This document shows, piece by piece, positions 11,401 through 21,905 of a DNA stretch of 64,000 nt. A model generated the notes under the pieces. The model had not been told where the DNA came from. It saw nothing but the letters and a program-made list of their open reading frames with translations, and ran no database searches. The stretch comes from Sarcophilus harrisii (Eukaryota > Chordata > Mammalia > Dasyuromorphia > Dasyuridae). The stretch lies in the NCBI RefSeq assembly GCF_902635505.1, contig NC_045431.1:15655001-15719000 (forward strand), written 5' to 3'. Position 1 is the stretch's first letter; each line of letters opens with the position of its first letter. A program made the translations under genes and the position numbers.

Positions 11401-13699
11401 AGAGAAGCTTTGAGGGTTTCTGAGGATGCATTTGGGCAGAAATCTGGAGGGAAGCATTCTGAGAGGAGGAAGTTGGGGAACAAGGTCCTGGGAACATGGC
11501 AAGTGAATGAGCATCTCTGAAGATTCCAGTGAACCTGGAGTAGTGATAATATGAATGATGAGGATGTTAGATGCTAGATGGTTAGAAGCAGCTGGAGGTG
11601 ATGCTTAAAAGGCAGGTGAGGATAAGGTTCTAGAGCCCCCTAAAACCTGAACCTTCCTGTATCAGGAAGGCAACAGGTATCAGATTTAAAGTTAGGACTG
11701 CACTGGACGTTTGATTCGGGAAAAGTGTAGGATGCATTTGATGGAGGATGCAGAGATTTGAAGATGGAAGAGCTTTCAGAAATGATCCAGTCTAACCTCT
11801 TCTGATTTTGTAAATAAGGAAATTGAGTTAAAGTGACTTGCCCACCATCAACTAAATTGTATTTACCAGAGGAAAGGCAGCATTATTTTATAGGTCACAA
11901 AAAAATCGAAATCTGGTGATGTCATTAGGAATGGATAGGAGGGAATGAACACAAGAGATCCTGCAGAAGGACTCGGGGAGTGATCCCATGAAAACCAACG
12001 GGAGAGAGGGGTCAAGGTGGAACTTTGCAGCCCAGACATGGCAGGATGGAGAAGCCTTTAGCTTTCTCCGGGGTGAATAGTGCCTCACTGAGTAGCTGTC
12101 TCCCCTTCTCCTCTCTTGGCAAGGGAGACCAGCGGCACCTGCTGCTGTGCAGACAGGCCAGGGGATGTCTGGGTAGGAGAAAGGTAACAAAGAAGTGGGG
12201 GGAGGGTAGGGGGAAGAGTGGAGTCAAAGCATCATAAGACTTCGTTTTGTAAAAGAATGAATTCCAAAACTGATTTTGAAAATAATTAGAAGAAAAGTCT
12301 CATTGGTTCTGGAATGCAATATTTTTTTATTAAATTCATTGCTTTTTAACTCAGTGGTAGCTAATTTGTTTTAATTATCTAAATTGTTTTTGAAATCACT
12401 CTTTTGGAACTTAGCAAAAGTGGTTTAAATTGTCATCTTGGTTTGATTTGTAAGCTGGGCCTCAAGCTCTTCCTTGCATTTTGGTCCCTGCTGCATGGCC
12501 CTTTGCAAAAGGCCCATTTTCAGAGGTTTTAAAGGTTGGAAGGGTCTTTGAGGTCATCTGATTCTACTTTTGTAGATAGCACAAGGGTTTTGCTGAAGGT
12601 CAAGGTCATATATGTAAGACTTCCAAGAGCAGAATGTAAGCTGATTTGGGGCAGGAGCTTTTTCTTTACATGGTGCTTTGCATCCAAGAGGTACTTAATC
12701 AATGCCTGTTGACTTAGATTGTAGCTAGATCTTCAGACTTGTTCTTTCCACAAGACCACAATAGGACTCTTACCTGTAGGGTGCATGAAAGGTTCCAAAG
12801 CTCTTGACACCATGATCTCATTGGACATTCAGAGTAACCCAGGAAATGAAAGCTCCATTGGTGACTTCAGATGAGCAAAGTGAGATTGAAAGGGACTTAC
12901 ACCTCAAGTCTCCCTGGCTTCGGGTGTGATGCTCTCTGGGTCACAGCCCCCATAACATGCAGCCATTTTCTTGCAAAACTGAATAAGACTGGCCCAGCTG
13001 ACTGCTGCTCTCCCTCCTGGCTCTTAAATGGATGAGCCCACAGTGACAATATTCATGGATGATTTCTGTGGCGCCTCTGATCTTTCCCATCCCTTCTCCC
13101 CACATCTGCCTCCTGACTTCCCGTCCCACTCCCCGATTGGCTCCCAGTGTATCTCCATGAGATTTCATCATGTTTACTCCGTTTGATTTCAGATTGCCCT
13201 GTGTCATTTCTTCTTCAACTTGTCTGGAGTTCTTCTGTGGTACCCAGTCCCGGTCACGCGCCTGCCGATCCGTTTTGCCAGGGGCCTGGGGAATATCACG
13301 GCCACCTACCGTTGGTTCGCCGTCTTCTACCTGATCATCTGCTTTTTCCTAGCCCCAGTGACAGTGCTTGGGCTTTCCCTGGCAGGTTGGACTGTGCTGG
13401 TGGGTGTAGGGGGCCCCATCCTATTTCTGTTGCTGGTGATCCTGGTGATTTGTGTCCTCCAAGCCCGCTGCCCTCAAGTTCTCCCTGACACGCTGAAAAC
13501 CTGGGACTTCTTGCCCTTGTGGATGCGCTCCCTTAAGCCCTGGGATGGGCTGGTGTCCCTCCTGATATGCGGCTGCTGCCGGTCCAACTGGTCCCAGATG
13601 TTCAGCTGCTGCTGTTATTGCATCGTCTTCTGCTGGTCATGCATGCTGCAGGCTGACCAGATGCTGCAGGAGATGCAAGAAATGTCCAGAAATAGATGA
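3737..13699 (+). CDS. SLC34A2: NaPi-IIb sodium-phosphate cotransporter, copy 1 (spliced, 12 coding exons)
   Basis: Coding exons: 3737-3848 (exon begins 3734), 3940-4104, 4634-4762, 5921-6064, 6562-6673, 7512-7707, 8438-8533, 9011-9131, 9418-9585, 10541-10657, 10784-10908, 13193-13699. All introns are GT-AG and phases join to about 663 aa (human about 690). It is predicted to move inorganic phosphate with sodium across the apical membrane. Features seen: cytoplasmic N-terminus ending [17 protein letters not shown] at about 167-174; [18 protein letters not shown] with A224, A226, D230 (the electrogenic triad of NaPi-IIa/b); a large extracellular loop with N-glycosylation sites near 304, 322, 330, 342, 349 and several Cys; QSSSVFTS at about 440-447; GSNIGTTTT; a Cys-rich tail. 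Compared with copy 2, about four extra bases near 13,639-13,646 shift the frame, so the tail ends SRNR instead of continuing with an acidic [10 protein letters not shown] stretch that is still readable in the next frame to a stop at 13,725. The transporter core is intact. Confidence 0.92.
4160..4310 (-). repeat. CORE-SINE, antisense, intron 3
   Basis: The stretch contains 'tttgccatttt', 'tagataaggaaatgaggt', 'gacttgcccagggtcataca' and 'ttgaactcgggaagat'. It is shared with copy 2 at 23,085-23,225. Confidence 0.65.
5401..5440. repeat. (TG)n microsatellite, intron 4
   Basis: There are about 20 GT units. The paralogous tract in copy 2 is at 24,295-24,332. In translation it appears as a false His-Thr run. 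Confidence 0.95.
6945..7180 (+). mobile_element. L1 3'-end remnant, sense, intron 6
   Basis: The segment shows 'gatggaatactattatgcca', 'ctgggagatcattgtgtac' and 'gtgaaagactttgct', the order found at the end of L1 ORF2 and its 3' UTR. It is shared with copy 2 at about 25,850-26,075. Confidence 0.6.
9805..9975 (+). repeat. CORE-SINE-like repeat in intron 10 of copy 1
   Basis: The stretch has 'gcccagtggttagaatg', 'attcaaatcccaca' and 'cctcagtttcctcaact', typical of a sense SINE. The matching part of copy 2 intron 10 (28,560-28,740) does not show it, so the two introns differ here. Confidence 0.5.
11755..11870 (+). repeat. MIR-like fragment, intron 12
   Basis: The stretch reads 'agaaatgatccagtctaacc', 'gtaaataaggaaattgag' and 'gtgacttgcccacc', a pattern of old mammalian interspersed repeats. 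The same fragment is in copy 2 at about 30,520-30,610. The rest of the 2.3 kb intron 12 shows no exon-like or RNA-gene sequence that I recognise. Confidence 0.45.
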
Positions 13700-14155
13700 A
13701 GATCAGGAAGAGGAAGATGAAGATTGACCCTCCAGGTCAATGAGCGACAACTATGGAATTCCAAGCCAGGCTTCCGGACACAGGAGGAAAGCTAAGAAGA
13801 CCAGGAAGGATGGGGGAGCCCTTGCATTATTCTGGCAGCTTAGAAGCCTTGGCTTTGCCTCTTTATAAGGCAGACCACTCATTATATTCATTTTACCAAG
13901 TACATACCTTTCTTCCCTCTGATTTCCACCCATTCCCTCCCATCTAATTCCAGCTAACTGGTCTCTCCCAACAATTTCCCATTTCCAAAGAATATGTAGG
14001 AAAAGGGCACCTGGACTGAGGAAAACAAGCAGCCGGTTCCTCAAATCCCATGTCACCCCATTTGAAGTCATACAGCGCCTTATCCTATCTTTCACTGTAT
14101 ATAACTCTTCCTAAACAGATGCATAGTCAGTAAATTGTAGAGTTTTTCATTGGAT

Positions 14156-14161
14156 AATAAA
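14156..14161 (+). terminator. SLC34A2: Poly(A) signal AATAAA of copy 1
   Basis: AATAAA lies about 460 bases after the copy 1 stop, within sequence that aligns with the copy 2 3' UTR. The aligned copy 2 site reads 'ggataacctg' where copy 1 reads 'ggataataaataacctg', so copy 2 lacks the hexamer. Confidence 0.65.
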
Positions 14162-14384
14162 TAACCTGTATGATTCTAGTTTTATATTGCTTACCTTTGG
14201 AAAGAAATATTTAATTATAAAATATCTTTATCTAAATCTATAGTCAACATAAGCAAGTGCATCTGTATTATATGTTGTAAACTTTTTCATGTTTATGGTA
14301 GTTTTATTAAAAAAAAATTTCACCATCACTGCCATTCATTCTTTTTGCTTAGTAGAATGTGCCACTTAGGGAAAGTCCTTAACC

Positions 14385-14640
14385 AACTCCTTTTTTCTTT
14401 CTTTTTTATTTACATGTATAAGACTTCCAAATATATTTCCAGATTTCTAACATTATACAATAAAACTCAGACACAGAAAAAAAAATTAAAAAAAAGGTAA
14501 AGAGATAAACAAAAATGTGGAAATACTATGCTTCTATTCACATTTAGTATCCATGGTTGTTTCTCTGGATATGGATGGCATTTACTTACTACTTTTTTTT
14601 AAAGGCCTTCTTCTTGTAATTGAAACATTTTGAATAAATA
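14385..14640 (-). mobile_element. L1 3'-end remnant, antisense, downstream of copy 1
   Basis: 'ttacatgtataagacttcc', A-rich runs, 'acaaaaatgtggaaatac' and 'catggttgtttctctgg' match the reverse of a marsupial L1 3' UTR. The paralogous stretch is 33,175-33,430 behind copy 2. Confidence 0.55.
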
Positions 14641-15305
14641 AGTTTTTCTAGAAATAATTTTTTAAGGATCCTTTTTCATAAAGATATGAAAAACCTGTGT
14701 TGTAGGATAGAGTAAAATGTGTGTGTGTGTGTTTTTAAAATCGATCATCTTTATTGATAAAATTACAAAGTCCATATTTTAAATATACATTTCAAGGTTC
14801 TGGATTACAAAAATAATCTATGTTACGAAAACTTATTACATGAAATGAAACTCCAGAAAACTTTAAAATATCTTATGGTCAAAAGGAGATAAATATACGA
14901 ATTATTCAAGCATCAAAGAAAATAGCTACCTCAATATTGCACCATGTATATATTCTTAAACAACTGATAAACATATTTGGAAACTTTTATAGTACAGACC
15001 ACCAATGAAAAAATATTATAAACAATTTTACTAATAAAGTTTGAAGAAAACTCCCAATTAAATTGTGGGATAAACAATATAAAACACCCATTTTGTTGCT
15101 GTGACTTTTATGTAGTTTTAAAGGTGCACAGACATTGACATTTAAAGGAAATCGGAAGTTCTCTTCCTTAGTATGAAAAATAATGTCATGAGATCAAGAA
15201 AGAGGCGAGTAAAACATATTTAGATCCAAAAAGGAGTTGAAGTGAGAGAATTATCAAGCTCTTCTCACAAGGAATAGCGCTCCTAGATTGTTAGAGGGTA
15301 GAGGA

Positions 15306-15545
15306 ACTGGCTGTATTTATTGGTTGACTTGTGTAATCCTTGCTCCTAGGGAGCTGAGGCTGGTGAATGCTTGGAGCCCTGAAGTTCTAAGGTGTTACAA
15401 AGCTAATGAGCCCCTCAGGTGTCTCCATTAAGTCTGGCATCAATAGGATGAGCCTCCAGAAGTGGGAAACCATCAAGCTGCTTAAGGAGGGCCAACAGGC
15501 TCAGGTGAACAGTGAGTGGCTGTTACACTTCCAATATGAATGAGA
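15306..15545 (+). pseudogene. 7SL (SRP) RNA pseudogene, degraded
   Basis: The order of conserved 7SL segments is recognisable: 'gtaatccttgctcctaggga' / 'gctgaggctgg' (5' domain), 'ttggagccctgaagttct', then 'ggtgtctccattaagtctgg' / 'catcaatagg', 'gaccatcaag'-like and 'cttaaggaggg' (S domain), and a weak 'gtggctgttacacttccaat' tail like the 3' end. It is diverged along its whole length and lacks an intact 3' part, so it is not expected to function. Marsupials have no Alu, so it should come from the SRP RNA gene itself. The block behind copy 2 lacks it. Confidence 0.7.
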
Positions 15546-15814
15546 TAGGACAACTCACTGGTATGGAGGAAGGAAGACAGGAAAAGAAAAAAGAAGAAAG
15601 GAACTTCAGAGATGATATAGGGTCTTCCTTTTTTTTTTTTTTCACTTACTATTTTGATCAGGACTTATTCTTTATTATAGATGAACACAGGAATTCAAAC
15701 ATCTCCATTTCAGTCAACAGATAGCCAAAGCTGGAGTGATTAAACTCTGACATATCTTTACTTTTTAAAGTTTATTTATTTTAATACACATTGTTTTATG
15801 AATTATGTTGAGAG

Positions 15815-15960
15815 AAAAAAAGAAGAAAGAAAAAAAGGGAGAGACCGAGACAGAAGAAGGAAGGAGCTTTACAGATGATCCAGTCTACTCCTAAAAGAAA
15901 GAAAAAAAGAGAGAGACATGGATGGAAGGAAGGAAGGAAAGGAAGGAAGGGAGGGAGGGG
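15815..15960. repeat. GA/GGAAG-rich simple repeat
   Basis: These are purine runs of AGAAAGA and GGAAGGAA. The paralogous and much expanded tracts are at 37,633-37,690 and 38,025-38,135. Confidence 0.85.
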
Positions 15961-17075
15961 CTTCATAGATCTTGTCCAGTCCTCTGATTTTATAGATGAA
16001 AAAACTTGAGTTCCACAGATGAAAAAAATGCATGAGGTCCCATGGTGTGTAGTAGAGCTAAAATTGGAATTCTGTTCTGCCTTCTAATCTAGTGTCTTTT
16101 TCCAACAATATTCTACCTAGAATTGTGATTCTTCTTTGTTTGTTTTGGGGGGCAATAAGGGGCAAGTGAATTGCCCTTGCCTTCCTCAGCATGGCCCCTG
16201 TCCTACTTCTCGGACACCTACTTAGTTTCCTCTTCTATCTCTCCTTTTTTTCCCTTTAGCATTCTAGGAATTATCTGAGATAAGATTTGAACTCATGTCC
16301 TCTTGACTGTACTTTGCCACCTCGCTTCCACTTAGAGTAGCCATTCTTAATCTTTTTGTGTTTTATGGACCTTTTGGACAATCTATGGATTCTTTCTCTG
16401 AATAATATTTGTAAATATATTAAAAAGAACACATAGGATTACAAAAGAAGTCAATTCCATTGAAAGGCAGTGATCCAATAATTCATTTTGTTTTAAAAAT
16501 TCACAGACCCAGAGTAAGAACCGCTGGAGAAAAATTAGTGATGAAACATGAGCCTACTTTCAGTGAAGGAATAGAAAAGTTTTTTTTTTTTTAAGTCAAA
16601 ATTCATAGCAGAATTTCAGTAGAATGTAAGCACATTTAGGGAAGGCCTTTTTTTTTTTTTAACTTTCATTTCATTTTACTTTCAGTTACTTTCATTTTTC
16701 ATTTCCCAGTGTCTAATAGAGGGCTTTGCACATAGTTGGTGCTTAGTAACTCTTTGTTGAATTGAAGTAAATTAAAGGTAACATATGGTAATTGGAGGTA
16801 ATTAAAAGTAACATATAACCTGTGAGAACACTTTCATTTCTTTGTTGGGGCCAGTGCTAAATCTGAAGAGATCCAAGGTATGGATGGATCCTTCCTTTCT
16901 TCATTTATTCAACTAATATTTATCAAGTACCTACCATGTGCTAACCTACTGTGAGAACTGTAAATAAGTGAGGCATCAGACAAAGCAGAGTTATATCACT
17001 ACTAGAATCTTAGAGTTTCAGGTCTTGGGAGAAACACTATAAGTCCCTGCAAGAATTCCCTTTTTAAAACTATAA

Positions 17076-17208
17076 AGTATGCCCAAAGGGCTATAAAATC
17101 ATGTATATATTCTTTAATCTAACCATACCACTACTAGGCATGAATCCCGAATGAAATTTTTTAAGAAAGAAAAAGGACCCATAGGTCCTACAAAAATATT
17201 TTTATCAG
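17076..17208 (+). mobile_element. L1 fragment, sense, truncated
   Basis: 'cccaaagggctataaaatca' and 'ataccactactagg' are the end of L1 ORF2. The same L1 behind copy 2 continues to about 40,045; here it stops at 17,208, where LTR-like sequence begins. Confidence 0.7.
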
Positions 17209-17525
17209 CTTGTAAAGGGCAGGAACTTTGGAGAAATATACTTAAAGCTCAGTGTGATTGGTTTAATCCTATAACAAGGTGCGAATTTGTAGAACTATAC
17301 TAAGTACATGTAAACTAGATCACTCCACTGAGTTTCAAGTATACTCCAAACTTTTGGTTCTCATTTTTGGGGTTCTCACCTCCCTGAGATGTCAGGGAGG
17401 GCGTGCCTACCTATTTTCAAAAACAAAAGAAAAGGGGAGATGTAGAGAGCCAGAATTTTGGAGAAGTATACTTGAAACAAGGTGTTAATGCAGTGGAATT
17501 GATAAGAAAAAGAGTATCTAGTTTA
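17209..17525 (+). mobile_element. ERV LTR fragments, rearranged
   Basis: A purine tract 'agaaaaggggaga' at about 17,427-17,439 is followed by TGTAGAGAGCC, which looks like a polypurine tract and LTR start. The LTR part shares the CTTGAAACAAGGT motif with the LTR at 1-521. A second, reversed piece of related sequence lies just before it (17,331-17,400). The element is a broken fossil made of short fragments with no coding region. It replaces the L1 3' end and the SINE head that are present behind copy 2. Confidence 0.5.
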
Positions 17526-17580
17526 CTTAACCCTAATTGCCTCAGCCAGAAAAATAAAATTTATTTTTATACTAAACCAA
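17525..17580 (+). repeat. SINE 3'-tail remnant
   Basis: 'aaccctaattgcctcagcca' is the 3' part of the tRNA-headed SINE that is complete behind copy 2 (40,258-40,400). Its head is gone here. Confidence 0.55.
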
Positions 17581-17694
17581 AGTGTTTCTCTCTATAGCTT
17601 AAATTTACTGATCCTATTGTTTTCTAGGAGAGTACATTAAAAGGCTATGTTTTCCTCTAAATGCTAGTCTTTCCAATAGGTACAGAAGAGCTGC

Positions 17695-17935
17695 GTTGAA
17701 GAATAAGAATGCTAGGCTTGGATTCAGGAATTCCTGAGTTCAAATCCTGTGTTAGATACTTACTTAGCTATATGAACCTAGGGTTTGTCACTTGACCTAT
17801 TTCAGCCTCAGTTTCTTCATTTGTATAGTGGACATAACAAGAGCAACCATTACTTGAGGTTGTTGTGAGAATCAAATGAGATCATACATGTCTGTAAAGT
17901 GCTTCAGAAATCTTATAGGGCTACATAAATTGAGG
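17695..17935 (+). repeat. CORE-SINE (Ther/MIR-like), sense
   Basis: 'attcctgagttcaaatcctg', 'agcctcagtttcttcatttg', 'gaatcaaatgagatcata' and 'gtaaagtgcttcagaaa' are classic CORE-SINE blocks. The same SINE lies at 40,455-40,670, where it is cut by the junction with the copy 3 promoter. Confidence 0.75.
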
Positions 17936-17956
17936 CTTATAATAATAATAATAATC

Positions 17957-18030
17957 TCCCTGACATCTCAGGGAGGTGAGAACCCCCAAAATGAGAGCCA
18001 AAAGTTTGGAGTATACTTGAAACAAGGTGT
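17957..18030 (+). mobile_element. LTR-like fragment in inverted orientation to 17,331-17,400
   Basis: 'ctccctgacatctcagggag' and 'tttggagtatacttgaaac' are the reverse complement of 17,331-17,400, giving inverted arms of about 70 bases that are 560 bases apart. It shares the U3 motif of the other LTR pieces. It is a broken fossil. Confidence 0.55.
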
Positions 18031-18799
18031 CTCATTTTTCCTAACTATAAATAGGGATAATTATACCCTTAGTAACCACCTCAATGCGTCATTATGAAGT
18101 CAAATCAGAGAATGCATGAAAAATGCTTTGAGGGAAATTCAGTTCCACATTTAGGAAACACACATACTGCTTGGTGCAGAAGGAGAGAAATGCTTCGATA
18201 AGATAGACATTGCATAATCATGTGCAAACTTGGCAGAACTGACAACTTTACCCTATTTTCCGAAATTTATTATAAAAATGAGAGGCAGGGTGACATAAAA
18301 GCCGATGAGTTGGCCAGGAAGTCCTGAGTTCAAGTGTTGATCCAGACTTAGGCTGGCTGCATTACTTGATGAGTCAGCTAAGTTTCTAAGATCCAAAGTT
18401 TCAGAGAAGTTGCTGAGCTAGATTGATTCCTCAATGAGAACTCCCACACCAAAGAAATCATAATCCCTACTTCTCTTAAAAGACACTCCTTTCAAGGAAA
18501 GTCATTTTCGAGTTATTTATAAGTGTCCCTTTTTCAACTTTGTCATTTGATATTTTACTGAACCTTCAATAAAAGGAGAGAGATGGGCCTGAACAACTCA
18601 AGCAAATAAAGACAGTGAAGTCATGCATGGAAATCTCTGCATGCATGAAAAAGGCATTTCATAGGTGGCAGATATGGTCACAATGTCACATAACTGATGG
18701 AGAGCCATTAGTGACATCAGAAATCCTCTAGTTCAAATTCTTCCTTTTTACCTATTAGGAAACTGAGACTCAGGGATTAAGTAACTTCTTCTAATTTGA

Positions 18800-19040
18800 C
18801 AGCTAGGTGATGTAATGGATAAGGCATCATGCTTGGAATCCAAATCCCACCTAAGACATTTTTTAGTTGTGTAAAGCTGGGCAAATCTCTTAGTCTCAGT
18901 TTCCTTGTAAGTAAAATGAGGATCATACTAATAGCATCCACTTCCCAGGGGTTTTGTAAGAATCAAATGAGATAATGTTTGTAAAGTGCTTATCACAGTG
19001 TCTGGAACATAGTAAATGCTGTATACCTGTTAGCTGTAAC
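18800..19040 (+). repeat. CORE-SINE, sense
   Basis: 'aatggataaggcatcatgct', 'ctcagtttccttgtaagtaa', 'aatcaaatgagataatg' and 'gtaaagtgcttatcaca' follow the CORE-SINE order, with a tRNA-like head. Confidence 0.75.
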
Positions 19041-19186
19041 TGTTTTCCAAAGTCACAGAGAAAGTTAGGACCAAGTGCTCTAACTTTAGATCCAGTGTTC
19101 ATTCTACTATTCCACAGGGAGCCCCAAATTCATATTTCCTGGTTTTTGCCCACTTTTACTCTGCCAATAATATTGTTGTCTGTACA

Positions 19187-20440
19187 GTCATGCCCAACTC
19201 TTCATAACTCCATCTGAGGTTTTCTTGAAAAAGATCCTAGAATGGTTTGCCATTTCGTCCTCCAGCTCATTTTATAGATAAGGAACCGAGGAAATCAGGA
19301 TCCTAAGCTATTTTGTGTCTGAGATTAGATTTGAACTCAGGAAATTAAGTCTTCCTCATTCCAAGTCTACATTATATGCGGTGCACCACCTAGATTTTCC
19401 TAATAACAGTATTTGTACCTTGTTAGAGATTCATGTCTGGGACAGGTAGACATGGAGGAAGGGGATAGAGAGAGACACAGATACAGAGAGAGAAAGAGAG
19501 AGACAGAAAAAAAGTTCAAGAAAAGCTTCAAGTAAAAGGGCATTTTTGAGCAGAGCTTTGAAGAACTTTAGCGATGATGTACAAGAATAAAAAACAGCAC
19601 ATCGATAGTCCTTTGTTAACTTAGTTAACACACAGTGCTGAAAGAATGATAATTGACTGATAAATGGGGGAAAATGGTTTCCCATCTGAAAAGGATGGTG
19701 TTTAAAGGAAAGGTTGTTGATTGATTCGTTGGTTGTTGACACTTCACCTCATATACTCACTCATCCTTCCTCCCTCTCAATTTCTCTCTGAAATTGTTGT
19801 TGAAATGTTAAGACAAGTACTAGATAATTACTAGAAATCAAGTCTTCCAATAGAACGAGATTCAAATAAAATTCGCTCCTCAATATTAGTTTTTTTTCCA
19901 ATGACATGTAAAGATAAATTTCAACATTCATTTTTATAAAATTTTGAGCTACACATTTTTCTCCCTCTCCCCCCTCCCCCAAGATGACAAGCAATCTGAT
20001 GTAGTTGGCTATCTAGGTCCAGCATTTCTTTTACTAATGTGTTTTTGTTTTGGTTGTTCAGAAGGCTATTTGAGGACTAGACCTGTGAACTCATCAATAT
20101 AGGGAATTGAGGATGAAGGACTTGTCAGTCAATGCTAGTTGACACCTCCTCAGCTTGGATAGTTAGAGAATGGTCTAGGCTACTAGGAAGTTCAATGATG
20201 TACCCTCAGTTAAAAAGATACTAAAGTGAAGGGAGAAGCAAGTAATCAGCCAAAAGTCTTGAATTGATTCATTGGATAAAGACCAATGGATCCTCATTAC
20301 AAATAACCTTTTTAATCTACTCCTCCCCCCCCACCATCTGCTTCTCTCTAGTTTGTATTTATTTCTGCAAAATGAATCAGAACCTGAGGAAAACGTTCAC
20401 TTGGCAAAGTACTTGATTGTTGGTCTGAGGTTCTAAGAGG
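19187..20440. other. Upstream block of copy 2, paralogous to 522-2,250
   Basis: The stretch matches the copy 1 upstream region piece by piece: SINE, 'gttagagattcatgtctggg', 'ctttgaag' blocks, L1 3' end and 'ggaattgaggatgaagga'. It lacks the ~450-base segment found at 1,225-1,675. I see no gene in it. The left limit near 19,187 marks where the tandem unit begins. Confidence 0.7.
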
Positions 20441-20535
20441 TGAGAACACGGAGCCTGAGGCGGAAAACAGTCTTGGCTTTTGTCCAGAGGGCCCTAATTA
20501 GCCAGCCCTCCCACCCATTCCTTTTCGAATCGGGT

Positions 20536-20543
20536 TATAAAAA
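20536..20543 (+). promoter_or_regulatory. SLC34A2: TATA box of copy 2 (TATAAAAA)
   Basis: TATAAAAA lies about 370 bases before the exon 1 donor, at the position aligned to TGTAAAAA in copy 1 and TATAAAAA in copy 3. Use as the core promoter is inferred. Confidence 0.55.
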
Positions 20544-20565
20544 GTGTCCCTCCAAGTGGATTAAG

Positions 20566-20911
20566 CCAGAACAGAAAAAGCTCCCTTGGAGTCGCCTTCC
20601 CTTCTTCCCAAGGAACGTTCCTGGGCCTCCGTGGAGATTCGGAAGGCCCCAAAGCGCACCGAGGGCTCCACAGCTCTCAGTGGCCTGAATCGGGCTCACG
20701 GCTCCTCTGGTCGGGCTAAGGATTGGAAAGAGAAGGGACCCTGGTGTCCGAGAACGAGAGCGTGAGAGCCCGTGGGCCCCTTCCCTGGGCTGCCGGCCCC
20801 CGCTGCCCGCCCGTCCCTTCCCTGCGCCGTCCAGCCCGCGAAGCCCGCTCCCTTCCCAGCGCACATCGGGACCGCTTTAAGCACCGTGGACAGAGATCTC
20901 GCCGCCCGCAG
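20566..20911 (+). other. SLC34A2: Non-coding exon 1 of SLC34A2 copy 2 (start approximate)
   Basis: A CpG-rich segment ends with CAG/GTAAGC (exon end 20,911). It aligns over its full length with 2,356-2,699 and 40,763-41,107. The start is placed about 25 bases after the TATA box. Confidence 0.55.
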
Positions 20912-21458
20912 GTAAGCTTGGGCTGCACGGCCTGGGCCGGATTTGGCGCCCTCCTTCCGCTGACCCCGGCCAGCCTCGGCCATACCTGCTGGCCTTTGGC
21001 AGCAGAAAGGAAAGGAGCGATTGCTACGGGAGACCTGGGGGTGTAGGACAAAGCTTTTCTTTCTTTAACAGTCATCCCAAAGTTTCTTCTTTTTTTCTTC
21101 TCTATTAAGCTCTATCTCTTGGAAAGATCCTGCAGGCCGAGGAGGTAGGAGGTATCCTTCTCGCATTTCTGGGGAGCACAAAGGAAGGTTTAAAAAATTT
21201 GAGCCCAGTCGTTTTCTGTCATATCTGACCCTTCTTTCACCCCATTTGTGGGTTTTGTAGAACAATACTGCAGGGTGGGGTATTTCCCTTTCCAGCTCAA
21301 TTTACCAATGAAGAAACTGAGGCAAACAGGATTAAGTGACTTGCCCAGGGTCACAAAGCTAGTGTCTGAGCTACATTAGAATTCAGGAAGTTGGCTTTCT
21401 AACTCCAGGCCTAGCATTCAATCCACTGTGTCACCTGCCTATTTTTAATCACTAGATT

Positions 21459-21501
21459 TCTTTTTTCTTTTTCTTTCTTTCTTTTCTTTTCTTTTCTTTT
21501 T
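21459..21501. repeat. (CTTT)n pyrimidine tract, intron 1 of copy 2
   Basis: The TTTC/TTTTC run is not present in copies 1 or 3 at the same place, so it expanded in copy 2. Confidence 0.85.
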
Positions 21502-21792
21502 CCCCTGAGGCAATTGGGGTTTTCACTAATCAGTTTTCACTACTTAGGTTTCACTAATGAGTAAATTTCAGCTTTGATTCTTAGATTATGAGATTAAAGA
21601 AGTACAGGTTATTAGACACCCAAATAATTCTCTCTGCAGTCTATTAGGCAGACTGTGCCCACACCACCGTTCCACAAGGATTTCAAAAGGTTATCCTGAG
21701 GAGGGCTCAGAGTGCTTTTGGGGAAGGGATGGATGTCCGCTGGCTCTCACTGGAAGGAGGGTTTTTTTTCCTTAATTGAAGAATGGAAGAAT

Positions 21793-21905
21793 GGCAGCCA
21801 GGAGGCTCAGTGGATAGAGCACCAGCCCTGAAATCAAGATCACCTGTGTTCAAATCTGACCTCTGACACTTAATACTTCCTATCTGTGTGACCCCAGGCT
21901 TAGTC
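21793..21905 (+). mobile_element. tRNA-headed marsupial SINE, sense, intron 1 of copy 2
   Basis: 'aggctcagtggatagagcac', 'gttcaaatctgacctctgac', 'cttcctatctgtgtgacc' and 'cccaattgcctctg' identify the SINE. It sits between AAGAATGG and an A-rich AAATGG, like a decayed target duplication. Copy 3 has the uninterrupted site (about 41,912). Copy 1 carries the SINE inside its inverted block. Confidence 0.85.
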
